From NCBI RefSeq assembly GCF_037040815.1, contig NZ_CP146232.1, positions 5,054,001-5,118,000 on the forward strand: a DNA stretch of 64,000 bases. The letters are read 5' to 3'. The notes under the pieces are model-generated. The model searched no databases, was not told the DNA's origin, and saw only the letters and a program-made list of their open reading frames with translations. Source of the DNA: Pararoseomonas sp. SCSIO 73927. GTDB lineage: Bacteria > Pseudomonadota > Alphaproteobacteria > Acetobacterales > Acetobacteraceae. This document shows, piece after piece, positions 52,236 through 62,603 of this stretch. Each line of letters starts with the position of its first letter. Position 1 is the first letter of the stretch. Both the position numbers and the translations under genes were made by a program.

Positions 52236-53747
52236 ATGGACGGCATTCTGGAGCGGCACGGGATCCTGGCGGAGGAGCTGGAGGCGATGCCCGATCCGGC
52301 GGCGCTGCACGCCGCGGTGGAGGAGCTGATCGCGGCCGTTTCCGGGGAGGCGGCGGCGATCCGGGCGGGGTGGACGACGGGGCCGCGGGAGGGCTTCGCG
52401 GCGGAGAACCTCTCGCTCTACCTCGCGCTGCGGCGGCGGGACCTGCGGCCCTTGCAGCGGGCGCTGATGGTGCTGGGGCTCTCCTCGCTCGGGCGGCTGG
52501 AAGGGCGGGTGCTGGTGGCGCTGCGGGCGGTGCGGGCGAGCTTGGCGGCTCTGGCCGGGTTGCCGGCGGAGGGGCGGCCGGGGCCGGCGGCGTTCTTCGC
52601 CGGGGAGCGGGCGCTGGCGGAGAACACGGCCGAGGTGCTGGGGCCGAAGACGGAGCACCGGCCGGTGGGGCTGCTGGTGACCTGCCCGAAGGAGGCGGCG
52701 GAGGGGCCGGAGTTCATGCTCGCCCTCGCGCGGCGCGGGGTGGAGGCGGTGCGGATCAACTGCGCGCACGACGACGCCGAGACCTGGGCGCGGATGATCG
52801 CGCATCTGCGCGGGGCGGAGCGGGCGACGGGGCACCGGATGCGCGTGCTGATGGACCTGGCAGGGCCGAAGATCCGCACGGGGAAGCTGCGGCTGCCGCA
52901 CGGGAAGCGCGTGCAGGAGGGCGACCGGCTGGCCATCGTGCCGCCGGGGGAGCTGAAGGAGCCGGCGAAGGACGAGGCCGAGTTCATGGCCGAGTGCACC
53001 CTGGCCGAGGTGCTGGACATGGTGCGGCCGGGCGAGCGGGTCTTCGTGGATGACGGCAAGATCGGCGCGGTGGTGGAGCGGCGGGAGCCCTGGGGGCTGC
53101 TGGCGCGGGTGACGCAGGTGCCGGGGGACGGGGCGAAGCTGAAGGAGGAGAAGGGGCTGAACTTCCCCGACACCGCCCTGGCCTGCGCGGCGCTGAGCGA
53201 CAAGGACCGCGAGGACCTGGACTTCGTGGCGCGGCACGCCGACGGGATCGAGTATTCCTTCGTGCAGTCCGCGGCCGACGTGGCGGCGCTGCAGGAGGAG
53301 CTGGCGCTGCGGCGGCCGGAGGACTGGCGGCGCCTCTCCCTGGTGCTGAAGATCGAGACGGAGCGGGCGGTGCGGGCGCTGCCGGAGATCCTGGCCCGGG
53401 CGGCGGCGGAGCAGCCGACGGCGGTGATGATCGCCCGCGGGGACCTTGCGGTGGAGATCGGCTTCGCGCGCACCGCGGAGATGCAGGAGGAGATCCTGTG
53501 GCTGGGCGAGGCGGCCCATGTGCCGGTGATCTGGGCGACGCAGGTGCTGGAGCGGCTGATCAAGGACGGGGTGCCGGCGCGGGGCGAGATGACGGACGCG
53601 GCCATGGCGGCGCGGGCCGAGTGCATCATGCTGAACAAGGGGCCGCACCTGGCGGCGGCAATCGACGAGCTGGACGTGCTGCTGCGGCGGATGGGCGAGC
53701 ACCAGCGGAAGAAGACGCCGCAGCTGCGCCGGCTGAGCAGCTGGTAG
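52236..53747 (+). CDS. Pyruvate-kinase-like enzyme with N-terminal extension
   Basis: 503 residues. A helical extension of about 135 residues precedes a pyruvate kinase barrel: VRINCAHDD, MDLAGPKIRTG, KGLNFPDT, catalytic Lys372-Glu374 in VLKIET, and RGDLAVE. The usual C-terminal allosteric domain is absent. The first motif reads RINCAHDD where classic enzymes have RLNFSHG, so kinetics may differ. An in-frame TTG at 52218 also exists. Cytosolic; would make ATP and pyruvate from PEP and ADP if active. Confidence 0.85.
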   Translation: MDGILERHGILAEELEAMPDPAALHAAVEELIAAVSGEAAAIRAGWTTGPREGFAAENLSLYLALRRRDLRPLQRALMVLGLSSLGRLEGRVLVALRAVRASLAALAGLPAEGRPGPAAFFAGERALAENTAEVLGPKTEHRPVGLLVTCPKEAAEGPEFMLALARRGVEAVRINCAHDDAETWARMIAHLRGAERATGHRMRVLMDLAGPKIRTGKLRLPHGKRVQEGDRLAIVPPGELKEPAKDEAEFMAECTLAEVLDMVRPGERVFVDDGKIGAVVERREPWGLLARVTQVPGDGAKLKEEKGLNFPDTALACAALSDKDREDLDFVARHADGIEYSFVQSAADVAALQEELALRRPEDWRRLSLVLKIETERAVRALPEILARAAAEQPTAVMIARGDLAVEIGFARTAEMQEEILWLGEAAHVPVIWATQVLERLIKDGVPARGEMTDAAMAARAECIMLNKGPHLAAAIDELDVLLRRMGEHQRKKTPQLRRLSSW

Positions 53748-53752
53748 GCATG

Positions 53753-53787
53753 AAAAAGCCGGCGGCCCCGAGGGGGCGCCGGCCTTT
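53753..53787. terminator. Intrinsic terminator between pyruvate kinase and infC genes
   Basis: A-rich start, GCCGGCG stem paired with CGCCGGC, and a T-rich end (AAAAAGCCGGCG...CGCCGGCCTTT, with one mismatch). It separates two convergent genes and is likely bidirectional. Confidence 0.75.
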
Positions 53788-53810
53788 CGGCGGGGATGGT
53801 GGGCGGCGGC

Positions 53811-54335
53811 CTATTTCGGCGCCAGCACCATGATCATCTGGCGGTTCTCCAGCCGGGGCATGGATTCGACCTTCACGGCCTCCGCCATCTCGTTGCGGAT
53901 GCGCTCCAGCACCCGGGCGCCGAGGTCCTGGTGGGCCATCTCGCGGCCGCGGAAGCGGAGGGTGACCTTCACCTTGTCGCCTTCCTCGATGAAGCTCTTC
54001 ATCTGCTTCATCTTCACCTCGTAGTCGTGGTCGTCGATATTCGGACGGACCTTGATCTCCTTGATCTCAACGACCTTCTGGCGCTTGCGGGCCTCGTTGG
54101 CCTTCTTCTGCTGCTCGTACTTGAACTTGCCGAAATCGGTGATCTTGCAGACGGGCGGCTCGGCGTTCGGGCTGATCTCCAGCAGGTCCATGCCGACGTC
54201 GTAGGCGCGGAGCAGCGCGTCGCGCGCGCTCATCACGCCGAGCATCTCACCGTCCTGGTCGATCAGGCGGACCTGGGGCGCGCGAATCTCCTCGTTCACC
54301 CGCGGTCCGTCGCGGGTCGGGAGGCTGTTGGGCAT
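53811..54335 (-). CDS. infC: Translation initiation factor IF-3
   Basis: 174 residues. [40 protein letters not shown] and [16 protein letters not shown] are IF-3 signatures. Keeps 30S and 50S subunits apart and checks the start codon. The ATG at 54335 has GAGG four bases upstream; the frame stays open to 54410. It follows thrS as usual, but the rpmI-rplT genes normally found next are not present downstream. Confidence 0.95.
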   Translation of the reverse strand: MPNSLPTRDGPRVNEEIRAPQVRLIDQDGEMLGVMSARDALLRAYDVGMDLLEISPNAEPPVCKITDFGKFKYEQQKKANEARKRQKVVEIKEIKVRPNIDDHDYEVKMKQMKSFIEEGDKVKVTLRFRGREMAHQDLGARVLERIRNEMAEAVKVESMPRLENRQMIMVLAPK

Positions 54336-54479
54336 TGGGCCTCGGGCCAGGGGTAGTCTCCTGTAGTGGTGATACGGGGGTGTTATGGTGCGCGGCGGTC
54401 GCGTCTGCAACCGCCGCGTGGCGAGGTCAAGCCGGTTTTTACGGGAATGCGGCCGGCCCGCGAAATTTCCGGGTGATCT

Positions 54480-56438
54480 TTACGCTTCCGTTGTCCCCGC
54501 GGGGATGCCGCGCCGATCCGGGGGGGCGGACTCGGCCACGAGGCGGGCGATGGCGTCGGCCAGGGGGAGCGTGTCCTGCTCCCGGCCCGGCAGGCGGCGG
54601 AGGACGAGGTTGCGCTCCTCCGCCTCCCGCCGGCCGACGACGGCGAGGATCGGGACGCGGGCGTCGATGTGCTCGGCGACCTTGCGGTTGATCTTCTCGT
54701 TCCGGATGTCGGTGCTGGCGGCGATGCCGGCGGCGCGCAGGGCCTCGGCCACCTCCTCGGCGTAGGGGGCGGCGTCGTCCACGATGCTGGCGACGACCAC
54801 CTGGACCGGGGCGAGCCAGAGGGGGAAGCGGCCGGCGTGCTCCTCGATGAGGATGCCGAGGAAGCGCTCGAAGCTGCCGAGGATGGCGCGGTGCAGCATG
54901 ACCGGGCGGTGCTTGGCGCCGTCCTCGCCGACGTACTCGGCGTCCAGGCGCTCCGGCAGGACGAAATCGACCTGGAGGGTGCCGCACTGCCAGTCGCGGC
55001 CGATGGCATCGCGGAGGACGAATTCGAGCTTGGGGCCATAGAAGGCGCCCTCCCCCGGGTTCAGCTCGTACTCCACGCCGGCGGTGGCGCAGGCCTCGCG
55101 CAGGGCGCCCTCGGCGCGGTCCCAGGTGGCATCGTCGCCGGCGCGCTTCTCCGGGCGGTCGGAGAACTTCACGCGGAAGCTCTCGAAGCCGAAGTCGCGG
55201 TAGATGGAGGAGAGGAGGGCGACGAAGCGGACCGTCTCCGAGGCGATCTGGTCCTCGGTGCAGAAAATGTGCGCGTCGTCCTGCGTGAAGGCGCGGACGC
55301 GCATGATGCCGTGCAGGGCGCCGCTGGGCTCGTAGCGGTGGCAGGCGCCGAACTCCGCCATGCGGAGGGGGAGCTGGCGGTAGCTGCGGATGCCCTGGTT
55401 GAAGATCTGCACGTGGCAGGGGCAGTTCATCGGCTTGAGGGCGAGGACGCGGTCCTTCTCGGACTCGTCCTCCACCGTTGCGATGAACATGCTCTCCCGG
55501 AACTTCTCCCAGTGGCCGGACTCGATCCAGAGCTTGCGGTCCACGAGCTGGGGCGTGCGGACCTCGTCATAGCCGGAGGCGTCCAGGCGGCGGCGCATGT
55601 AGTCCTCCACCGTGCGGTAGAGGCGCCAGCCCTTGGGGTGCCAGAAGATGCTGCCGGTGGCTTCTTCCTGCAGGTGGAAGAGGTCCATCTCCTTGCCGAT
55701 GCGGCGGTGGTCGCGCTTCTCCGCCTCCTCCAGCATGGTGAGGTGGGCTTCCAGCTCCTTCGCGTCGCGCCAGGCGGTGCCGTAGATGCGCGACAGGACG
55801 GGGTTGCGGTGGTCGCCGCGCCAGTAGGCGCCGGCGACCTTTTGCAGCTTGAAGGCGGTGCCGATGTCGCCGGTGCCGCGCATGTGCGGGCCGCGGCAGA
55901 GGTCCAGCCACTCGCCCTGGCGGTAGATGCTGATCGTCTCGCTCTCGGGCAGGTCGCGGATCAGCTCGGCCTTGAAGCGCTCGCCGCGCTCCTCGAAGAA
56001 GCGGATCGCCTCCTCGCGGGGCCACTCCTCGCGCTGGAAGCTCGCGTTCCGCCCGATGATCTCCCGCATCCTGGCCTCGATGGCCGGGAAGTCCTCGGGC
56101 GTGAAGGGCTCGTTGCGGGCGAAGTCGTAGTAGAAGCCGTTCTCGATCGCCGGGCCGATCGTGACCTGGGTGCCGGGGAAGAGTTCCTGCACGGCCTCCG
56201 CGAGCACATGGGCGGCGTCGTGGCGGATCATCCCGAGGGCCTCGGGGTCCTTGCGGGTGATGAAGCGCAGGCGCGCGTCGGCCTCAATCGGGACGGAGAG
56301 GTCCTTGAGGGCGCCGTTCACCTCCATGGCCAGCGCGGCCTTGGCGAGGCCGGGGCCGATGGACGCGGCCACGGTGGTGCCGGTGACGGGACCGTCGAAG
56401 GATCGAACGGAACCGTCGGGCAGCGTGATCGCGGGCAT
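54480..56438 (-). CDS. thrS: Threonyl-tRNA synthetase
   Basis: 652 residues, normal length. TGS domain at the start, the N2 editing domain with [15 protein letters not shown], class II core [10 protein letters not shown] and [19 protein letters not shown], and a C-terminal anticodon-binding domain ([12 protein letters not shown]). Zinc ligands are expected in the MNCPCH region. Its upstream region runs into the AT-rich island. Confidence 0.97.
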   Translation of the reverse strand: MPAITLPDGSVRSFDGPVTGTTVAASIGPGLAKAALAMEVNGALKDLSVPIEADARLRFITRKDPEALGMIRHDAAHVLAEAVQELFPGTQVTIGPAIENGFYYDFARNEPFTPEDFPAIEARMREIIGRNASFQREEWPREEAIRFFEERGERFKAELIRDLPESETISIYRQGEWLDLCRGPHMRGTGDIGTAFKLQKVAGAYWRGDHRNPVLSRIYGTAWRDAKELEAHLTMLEEAEKRDHRRIGKEMDLFHLQEEATGSIFWHPKGWRLYRTVEDYMRRRLDASGYDEVRTPQLVDRKLWIESGHWEKFRESMFIATVEDESEKDRVLALKPMNCPCHVQIFNQGIRSYRQLPLRMAEFGACHRYEPSGALHGIMRVRAFTQDDAHIFCTEDQIASETVRFVALLSSIYRDFGFESFRVKFSDRPEKRAGDDATWDRAEGALREACATAGVEYELNPGEGAFYGPKLEFVLRDAIGRDWQCGTLQVDFVLPERLDAEYVGEDGAKHRPVMLHRAILGSFERFLGILIEEHAGRFPLWLAPVQVVVASIVDDAAPYAEEVAEALRAAGIAASTDIRNEKINRKVAEHIDARVPILAVVGRREAEERNLVLRRLPGREQDTLPLADAIARLVAESAPPDRRGIPAGTTEA

Positions 56439-56649
56439 GGGAGCGGGCTGGGCCTTGCAAGGAGAGGGGGGCGCGAGAGGTGGCACCCTCCTGTTCTGGG
56501 GTCAAGCGCATGACCTACGAAATACTCCCAAGGAGAAAATATATTTGGGCATACATATGTGCAGCGCCGATACCAAGCCAGCAAATAGCAAGAATAGTGA
56601 GGCTTATAGACTTTATACTCGCGTTCGATAAAATAGCTCCCTTCAGCAA

Positions 56650-57192
56650 TCAGATTGAAATTCGGATTGTCACACCGTAAACGCGCCCAACACTTACAAC
56701 TGAGAGACCATGGTAGGAACTCGCATTCGAAACAAAGGCAAATCCGGCATTCATGCGTGGAGGCAGAAGGAGAATATCTTCTTTAAAAGCCGGTTCCTTT
56801 CCGAGAATCCACACACCTCCATTCTCCGGGGACCAGTCTTCAGCAAAACTCAAAACTATACGCAACTCACGATCAGCAGCATCGGTGTGCGCACCAATCC
56901 CGCAGCCTACGGAGTACCGATGAGCCTGAATCACAGGCTTCGCAACGGAAGCGATGCCCAAGGAGTAGGCGATTGGCGCGACCGTTCTCTCAAGCGGTCC
57001 GCGCTCGAAAAGTTTGCGAACAGAAAGCAGGTCTTTTTCAGACGCAGGAACGTCCAACCTATAAAACTGCCCTACCTCCCTACACCAACTTATATCCTCC
57101 AAACAGTCAAAACACCTCCTCGCCGCTCCCTCGGCGAAAAAATCAGACACAAGGATGTGTTTGAACGGCTCGTTCTGTCGAAGAGTATCCAA
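56650..57192 (-). CDS. Predicted 2OG-Fe(II) dioxygenase (prolyl hydroxylase-like)
   Basis: 180 residues. Iron ligands His102 and Asp104 (GAHTDAAD), distal His161 (SSYHGLSVV) and 2OG-binding Arg170 (SVGRVYGV) are correctly ordered for the double-stranded beta-helix family; ENGGVWIL is also typical. The only in-frame start is a TTG at 57192 immediately after a stop codon; ribosome-binding site weak, so the start is uncertain. It follows the 71-codon ORF by 31 bp on the same strand. Substrate unknown. Confidence 0.68.
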   Translation of the reverse strand: MDTLRQNEPFKHILVSDFFAEGAARRCFDCLEDISWCREVGQFYRLDVPASEKDLLSVRKLFERGPLERTVAPIAYSLGIASVAKPVIQAHRYSVGCGIGAHTDAADRELRIVLSFAEDWSPENGGVWILGKEPAFKEDILLLPPRMNAGFAFVSNASSYHGLSVVSVGRVYGVTIRISI

Positions 57193-57223
57193 TTATATTT
57201 TACCCGCCCAAGCTACATTTCAA

Positions 57224-57439
57224 TCAAGGCACCGAACGCGGATCACTGAAGAAGGACGTTCGAATCGCGGAGGCAGATGATTGCGCTTCGAATTCTACCT
57301 CGGACACCCCCCCCAAGTGAACATCCCGCAGAGCCGAAATTGGCACCTGCAAACAAATATCTCTCATCTCAACCATCTTCTTCAAGCGCAAACTTTCCTG
57401 AAGAAAGCCTTCCATACCAGTTGACCCAATGCGCAACAT
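57224..57439 (-). CDS. 71-residue ORF upstream of the 2OG oxygenase
   Basis: The ATG at 57439 has a strong GGAGG eight bases upstream, which argues that it is real. Product: a mixed helical N-terminus (GFLQESLRLKKMVEMRDICL) and a Ser-rich C-terminus ending IRTSFFSDPRSVP. No known family recognised. As the first gene of an apparent two-gene operon with an oxygenase, it could be its protein substrate or an unrelated small protein. Confidence 0.55.
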   Translation of the reverse strand: MLRIGSTGMEGFLQESLRLKKMVEMRDICLQVPISALRDVHLGGVSEVEFEAQSSASAIRTSFFSDPRSVP

Positions 57440-57506
57440 CGTTGCATCCTCCAATCATGGATACGGCACAACCTTGTGCTGGAAGTGATTATACGGGACC
57501 CAGTGC

Positions 57507-58265
57507 ATGAGAAGCAAGTCTTGGCTGCGAGGTAACCCTTCAACTCTCGCCAAACTATCGGTGATATTTCTCCTACTTGTTGTAGCCGCGATTTCCTGGC
57601 ATTTCTTGCAGCCGGACAAAAGCATCGTAGTAGGTATTTTTATGGGTGCAGCTTTGCCGATAGCTGTCAACCTTGCGATATCTTTTCTAGAACATGCTTC
57701 AGAAGAAAAAGCCATACCCGCTGGCTTCATCGCCGCTGCAGGTAGTGAACTTTCCTCCGCGAGCTACTATCGCGAAAAGCAAGAAATAAATATTACAATA
57801 AAAAGCAATGCAGGAGCGGAGGAAATTCACATAGAGATGATGGCCGACATTATCCCGTTTCAGACAGGGGCACGTATTTACCGTCAAGATATCACTTATG
57901 TCCCTCCCGGCCTAAAAAAAATGGTATATTCTTACAAAGTTGCCGGCGTCGAACTGTCTGAAGACGGATTTTATCCTATTGAAAGAAAAGTAAGAGATAG
58001 GGTTTACATTATTTACCAGATCACAGATATTGAACAAACGAAGTTCGAAGACACGCATTCATGGCCGAGCCCAGTTCTCGACTACACTGTAACATTCAAC
58101 GGGCCTGAACGCTTCGATTTCAAAATAGGGCGCATTATAGCAGCGGATGAGGTTGAAAGCCTTAGCGAGGAAGCTTCGCGAAGTGCCCAGAACTCCAAAA
58201 TTTTTCTGGGGAAGCGTTCAGCGTTCATAAACCAAAGTCTGAAGTGGACCTTCAAGCGCCTCTAG
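57507..58265 (+). CDS. Two-TM protein with beta-rich C-terminal domain
   Basis: 252 residues. Hydrophobic helices at about 15-33 (LAKLSVIFLLLVVAAISW) and 40-60 (IVVGIFMGAALPIAVNLAI), then about 180 residues with alternating strands. Divergent from the 71-codon ORF, with 67 bp between the starts. AT-rich codon use. Not recognised; the two-TM plus beta-domain shape resembles some defence effectors but no family claim can be made. Confidence 0.55.
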   Translation: MRSKSWLRGNPSTLAKLSVIFLLLVVAAISWHFLQPDKSIVVGIFMGAALPIAVNLAISFLEHASEEKAIPAGFIAAAGSELSSASYYREKQEINITIKSNAGAEEIHIEMMADIIPFQTGARIYRQDITYVPPGLKKMVYSYKVAGVELSEDGFYPIERKVRDRVYIIYQITDIEQTKFEDTHSWPSPVLDYTVTFNGPERFDFKIGRIIAADEVESLSEEASRSAQNSKIFLGKRSAFINQSLKWTFKRL

Positions 58266-58320
58266 GTACTGATACACCAACTTATCTGTTTGCTGATTTT
58301 GCGCCGCCAGGCGATCCCCG

Positions 58321-59085
58321 TCAGCCCAGCGTCGCGGTGGGGCGGACGACGATTTCGTTCACGTCCACGTCCTCCGGCTGCTCAAGGGCGAAGCGGACGG
58401 CGCGGGCGATGGCGTCGGGCCGCAGGGCGACGGCGCGGTAGGTTCGCATGTACTCGGCGGCGGCGGGGTCGGTGATGGTGCCGGCCAGCTCGCTCTCCAC
58501 CACGCCGGGGTGGATGCAGGTGACGCGGATGGAGGGGCTCTCCTGCCGCAGGCCGTCGGAGATGGCGCGGACGGCGAATTTGGTGGCGCAGTAGACGGCG
58601 GCGGTGGGGACGACGGAGAGGGCGCCGACGGAGGCGATGTTGACGACGTGACCGGAGCCGCGGGCCGTCATCTCCGGCAGGACGGCGGCGATGCCGTAGA
58701 GGACGCCCTTGATGTTCACGTCCACCATGCGCTCCCACTCCTCCACCTTCAGGGCGGCCATGGCGGAGAGGGGCATGAGGCCGGCGTTGTTGACGATGAC
58801 GTCCACGCGGCCGTGGGCCTTCCGGGCGGCCTCGGCAAAGGCCTCCATGCTGGCGCGGCTGGTGACGTCGAGCGGGTGGGCCAGGGCGGTGCCGCCCCCG
58901 CTTGTCTCCCTGGCGGCATTCAGCTCGGCGGCCAGGGCCTCGATGCGGTCCGTGCGGCGGGCGCCGAGGACGACCTTGGCGCCGGCGGCCGCGAGCTCGC
59001 GGGCGATGCCGGCGCCGATGCCGCTGGAGGCACCGGTGATGAGGACGACCTTGTTCAGGGGGGCGGGGTTCAGGGGGGCGGGCAT
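58321..59085 (-). CDS. Short-chain dehydrogenase/reductase
   Basis: 254 residues. Cofactor motif TGASSGIG, NNAG, catalytic Ser region (NIASVGALS) and YxxxK in VYCATKF. NAD(P)-dependent oxidoreductase of unknown substrate. AGGAGA lies seven bases before the ATG at 59085. Confidence 0.9.
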   Translation of the reverse strand: MPAPLNPAPLNKVVLITGASSGIGAGIARELAAAGAKVVLGARRTDRIEALAAELNAARETSGGGTALAHPLDVTSRASMEAFAEAARKAHGRVDVIVNNAGLMPLSAMAALKVEEWERMVDVNIKGVLYGIAAVLPEMTARGSGHVVNIASVGALSVVPTAAVYCATKFAVRAISDGLRQESPSIRVTCIHPGVVESELAGTITDPAAAEYMRTYRAVALRPDAIARAVRFALEQPEDVDVNEIVVRPTATLG

Positions 59086-59218
59086 GGGGGTTCTCCTTCC
59101 CGTGGGGTTCCGGACCGTTCCGGGCCTTTGGCGGGAGGGAGATAGAGGGGCGAATTGGGCGGGATAATCCGCCCGATCCTTCATGGACTGTTCAGCGCCG
59201 CTAATGGATGGGGGGGGG

Positions 59219-60097
59219 TCAGTCCCGGAAGACGACGGTGCGGGCGCCGTTGGGGAGGATCCGGTCCTCCAGCCACCAGTGGAGGGCGCGGGAGAGGACG
59301 CGGCGCTCGATGTCGCGGCCCTGGCGGACCAGGTCGTCGGGCGTGTCGTTGTGGGAGATGCGCTCCACGTCCTGCTCGATGATCGGGCCCTCGTCCAGGT
59401 CCGCGGTGACGAAGTGGGCGGTGGCGCCGATGAGCTTCACGCCGCGGGCATGGGCCTGGTGGTAGGGGCGCGCGCCCTTGAAGCCCGGCAGGAAGGAGTG
59501 GTGGATGTTGATGCAGCGTCCGGCGAGCTTCGCGGCCAGGCCGTCTGACAGGATCTGCATGTAGCGGGCGAGGACCACGAGCTCGGCGCCGGATTCGCGG
59601 ATGACGCGCCAGACCTCGCCCTCCTGCTCCAGCTTCGTGGCCTTGGAGACGGGGAGGTGGTGGAAGGGCACGTCGGCGAAGTCGAGGTGCTGGTAGGTCT
59701 CGCGCGGGTGGTTGGAGACGATGCCGACGAGGTCCATGGGCAGCTCGCCGAGGCGCCAGCGGTAGAGGATGTCGGCCAGGCAGTGGTCGAACCTGGAGAC
59801 GAGGACGATGACCTTGCGGCGGACGGCGCGGTCGCGAAGGGTCCAGGCCATGCCGAAGCGGGAGCCGACGGCCTCCAGGTCCTGGCGCAGGGCGGGGAGG
59901 TCGAGGGCGTCCTCCGGGTGGTCCAGGGTGATACGGGCGAAGAAGCGGCGGCTCTCCGCGTCGTCGTACTGCTGGGCCTCGCGGATGTTGCCGCCCCGCT
60001 CGAAGATGGTGGTGGCGACGGCGGCCACGATGCCCGGGCGGTTGGGGCAGGTGAGGGTCAGGACGTATTCGGGCCTGGTCTTGGATTCGATGGGCAT
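59219..60097 (-). CDS. purU: Formyltetrahydrofolate deformylase
   Basis: 292 residues: N-terminal ACT domain ([16 protein letters not shown]), then a formyltransferase-like domain with [18 protein letters not shown]. Releases formate from 10-formyl-THF, balancing one-carbon pools. Length and motif order are normal. Confidence 0.94.
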   Translation of the reverse strand: MPIESKTRPEYVLTLTCPNRPGIVAAVATTIFERGGNIREAQQYDDAESRRFFARITLDHPEDALDLPALRQDLEAVGSRFGMAWTLRDRAVRRKVIVLVSRFDHCLADILYRWRLGELPMDLVGIVSNHPRETYQHLDFADVPFHHLPVSKATKLEQEGEVWRVIRESGAELVVLARYMQILSDGLAAKLAGRCINIHHSFLPGFKGARPYHQAHARGVKLIGATAHFVTADLDEGPIIEQDVERISHNDTPDDLVRQGRDIERRVLSRALHWWLEDRILPNGARTVVFRD

Positions 60098-60276
60098 GGG
60101 CGACTCACGGGCTGTGGCGCCGGCCGGCCGGCGCCACAGCCCCTTGCCACCGCCGGGGGGATCGGGCCAGCCCCCCTGAGCCCGCGGGCGCGGCGAGGGC
60201 GCGTCCCGGGCGCGCGCCCCCTGCCCTGCCGTTGCGGCGGGCCGGGGCGCGATCCGGGGCGCGATCCGGGGCTGGG

Positions 60277-60708
60277 TCAGCCGGCGGCGACGTACTCCTT
60301 CAGGGCCTCGGCCTCGCCCACCGCCGCGTCGATGCGGGCCTTCACGAGGTCGCCGATGGAGACGATGCCGACCACCCTCTCGCCCTCCAGCACGGGGAGG
60401 TGGCGGACGCGGCGGTCCGTCATCAGCTCCAGGGCGGCGATGATGGGGGTCTCGGGCGTGACGGTGTGGAGGATCTTTGTCATCGCGTCGGCGGCAGTGA
60501 GGGTGTCCACGGTGACCTCGTCCTCGGCGAAGAGGCGGACGATGTCGCGCTCCGACAGGATGCCCAGCGGCGGGCCGTCGCCGCCGCGGACGAGGACGGC
60601 GCCGATGCGGTGGCGGACGAGGGTGCGGGCGACCTGCGGCAGGGGCTGGCCGGCCTCCACGGTCACGATATCGCTGCCCTTGTTCCGCAGGATGGATGCG
60701 ATGGTCAT
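60277..60708 (-). CDS. CBS-pair domain protein
   Basis: 143 residues with two CBS repeats: [20 protein letters not shown] and [20 protein letters not shown]. Binds adenosyl ligands in many relatives. GAGGAGG precedes the ATG at 60708. Stand-alone, so its partner is unknown. Confidence 0.9.
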   Translation of the reverse strand: MTIASILRNKGSDIVTVEAGQPLPQVARTLVRHRIGAVLVRGGDGPPLGILSERDIVRLFAEDEVTVDTLTAADAMTKILHTVTPETPIIAALELMTDRRVRHLPVLEGERVVGIVSIGDLVKARIDAAVGEAEALKEYVAAG

Positions 60709-60821
60709 GACGTCCTCCTCTGGCGTTCTGCCCTGGAGGAAGTCTGTCATGACGGGGCTGTCACGTTACAAGGGGAAACGCCGGCCCTCACCGGCGCTTG
60801 AACGCCCCCGCGCGGCTCCCC

Positions 60822-62603
60822 TCAGGCGGGGACGGGGGCGGGCTTCTTCGCCTCGGTGCCGGTGAGCTGGGTGCGCACCAGTTCCGCGAAGCGGCCGCCC
60901 TGGGCCACGAGCTCCTCGAAGTTGCCGCGCTCGGCGATGCGGCCAAGCTCGAAGACGAGGATCTCGTCAGCGTCGCGGATGGTGGAGAGGCGGTGGGCGA
61001 TGATGAAGGTGGTGCGGCCGGCCATCAGCACCTTCAGCGCTTTCTGGACGCGGGCTTCGGTGGCGGCGTCGAGCGCGCTGGTGGCCTCGTCCAGGATGAG
61101 GATGGGCGGGTCCTTCAGCAGGGCGCGGGCAATGGAGAGGCGCTGCTTCTGGCCGCCGGAGAGGGAGGTGCCGCGCTCGCCGACCGGGGTGTCGTAGCCC
61201 TGGGGCTGGCGGGAGATGAAGTCGTGCGCCTCGGCCATGCGGCAGGCCTGCTCCAGCTCCTCCTGCGTGGCATCGGGGCGGCCGACGAGGAGGTTCTCCC
61301 GGATCGTGCGGTTGAAGAGCATGGCGTCCTGGAAGACGACGCCGACGTTGCGGCGCAGGCTCTCCAGGGAGATGTCGCGCAGGTCGTGGCCGTCGATGGT
61401 GACGCGGCCCTCGATGGGGTCCCAGAGGCGCTGGAGGAGGGACATGGCGGTGGACTTGCCGGCGCCGGTCTGGCCGACGAGGGCGACGGTCTTGCCCGGC
61501 GGGGCCTCGAAGGTGACGTCGTTCAGGATCTTGCCGCCGCCGGGGTAGCCGAAGGCGACGTGCTCGAAGCCGACATGGCCGGCGGTGCGGCCGATGTCCA
61601 CGGCGTCCGGCTTCTCCGGGACGCTGCTCCGGGTGTCCAGGACGTTGAAGACCTCTCGCAGGCCGGGGACCTGCATCAGCAGGCGGGAGACGAAGCCGAC
61701 CGCGCCCTCCAGCCGGCCGATGAGCATGGTGGCGAAGCCCATGAAGGAGACGATCTCGCCGACCGTGGCCTGGCCGTTCATGTGCAGCCAGGTGCCGAGG
61801 ATGAAGATGGTGATGACGGAGACCGTGCTGGCGGAGCGGGTGAGGACGGAGACGACCGCCCACCAGTTCAGCACGGGGAACTGGTGGTCCAGCACCTGGC
61901 GCATGATGTCGCCGAAGAGCTTCGCCTCTGCCGCCAGGCGGGTGAAGGACTGGACGACGACGACGTTGGACAGCGCGTCCTGCGCGTTGCCGGCGAGCTG
62001 GGACTGGAAGTTCTCCGCCTTTTCCTGCGCTTCCTGCGTGCGGGAGACGACGAAGGCGGCGACGACGATGAAGACGAGGACGAGCGCGAGCAGCACGAGG
62101 GCGAGGCGCCAGTTCATCAGGAAGGTCAGCGGCAGCAGGACGAAGCCGGTGATGAAGGTGGTCAGGTGTTCCCGGAAGAAGGAGAGCCAGATGGCGAAGA
62201 GGTGGTCCGTGCCGACCAGCATGATCTTCATCAGGCGCCCCGAGGCCGTGTCCCCGTGGAAGGAGAGCGGCATGGCGAGCACGTGCTGGAAGTAGCGGTG
62301 CATGACGGCCAGGCGGTTGCGGTGGGCCATGCGGTCCGCCAGCAGGGAGACGGCGACGTTGGCGGCGATGCCGGTGAGGCCGACAGCGCCCCAGACGACG
62401 AGGAGGGCGGTGGCCTGGCGCCAGACGATCTCCGGCGGCTGGCGGTCCGCGCCGGAGAGAACGTCCACCACGCGACCGAAGAGGACGGGCTCCAGGAATT
62501 GCAGCCCGGCGAGGGCGAGTGCCGCCAGCGCGAGGCCGATCGCCACCCACTTGTCCGGGGCAAGCAGCCCGAGCACGCGGGCGTAGGTCCGGAGAAAGCC
62601 CAT
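60822..62603 (-). CDS. ndvA: NdvA/ChvA-like ABC exporter (fused permease-ATPase)
   Basis: 593 residues. Six-helix membrane domain (about 15-320), then ATPase with GQTGAGKST, LSGGQKQRLS and ILILDEATSALD. Length and segments such as EPVLFGRVVD, MPLSFHGDTASGRL and WWAVVSVLTRSAST match cyclic beta-glucan exporter NdvA. No glucan synthase gene (ndvB) is adjacent, so the substrate is unproven. Confidence 0.83.
   Translation of the reverse strand: MGFLRTYARVLGLLAPDKWVAIGLALAALALAGLQFLEPVLFGRVVDVLSGADRQPPEIVWRQATALLVVWGAVGLTGIAANVAVSLLADRMAHRNRLAVMHRYFQHVLAMPLSFHGDTASGRLMKIMLVGTDHLFAIWLSFFREHLTTFITGFVLLPLTFLMNWRLALVLLALVLVFIVVAAFVVSRTQEAQEKAENFQSQLAGNAQDALSNVVVVQSFTRLAAEAKLFGDIMRQVLDHQFPVLNWWAVVSVLTRSASTVSVITIFILGTWLHMNGQATVGEIVSFMGFATMLIGRLEGAVGFVSRLLMQVPGLREVFNVLDTRSSVPEKPDAVDIGRTAGHVGFEHVAFGYPGGGKILNDVTFEAPPGKTVALVGQTGAGKSTAMSLLQRLWDPIEGRVTIDGHDLRDISLESLRRNVGVVFQDAMLFNRTIRENLLVGRPDATQEELEQACRMAEAHDFISRQPQGYDTPVGERGTSLSGGQKQRLSIARALLKDPPILILDEATSALDAATEARVQKALKVLMAGRTTFIIAHRLSTIRDADEILVFELGRIAERGNFEELVAQGGRFAELVRTQLTGTEAKKPAPVPA

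Larger units (their letters stand above)
56510..58270. other. Second AT-richer island
   Basis: Marked drop in GC with AAA, TTT, ATA and TAT-rich codons between thrS and the SDR gene. It holds the 71-codon ORF, the 2OG-oxygenase gene and a divergent membrane protein. No integrase, tRNA or flanking repeat was seen, and the 56439-56649 part has no convincing gene. Confidence 0.65.

Noticed and set aside
53811..54410. infC start at 54410
   Set aside because: IF-3 homology begins close to the ATG at 54335; the longer frame adds unrelated residues.
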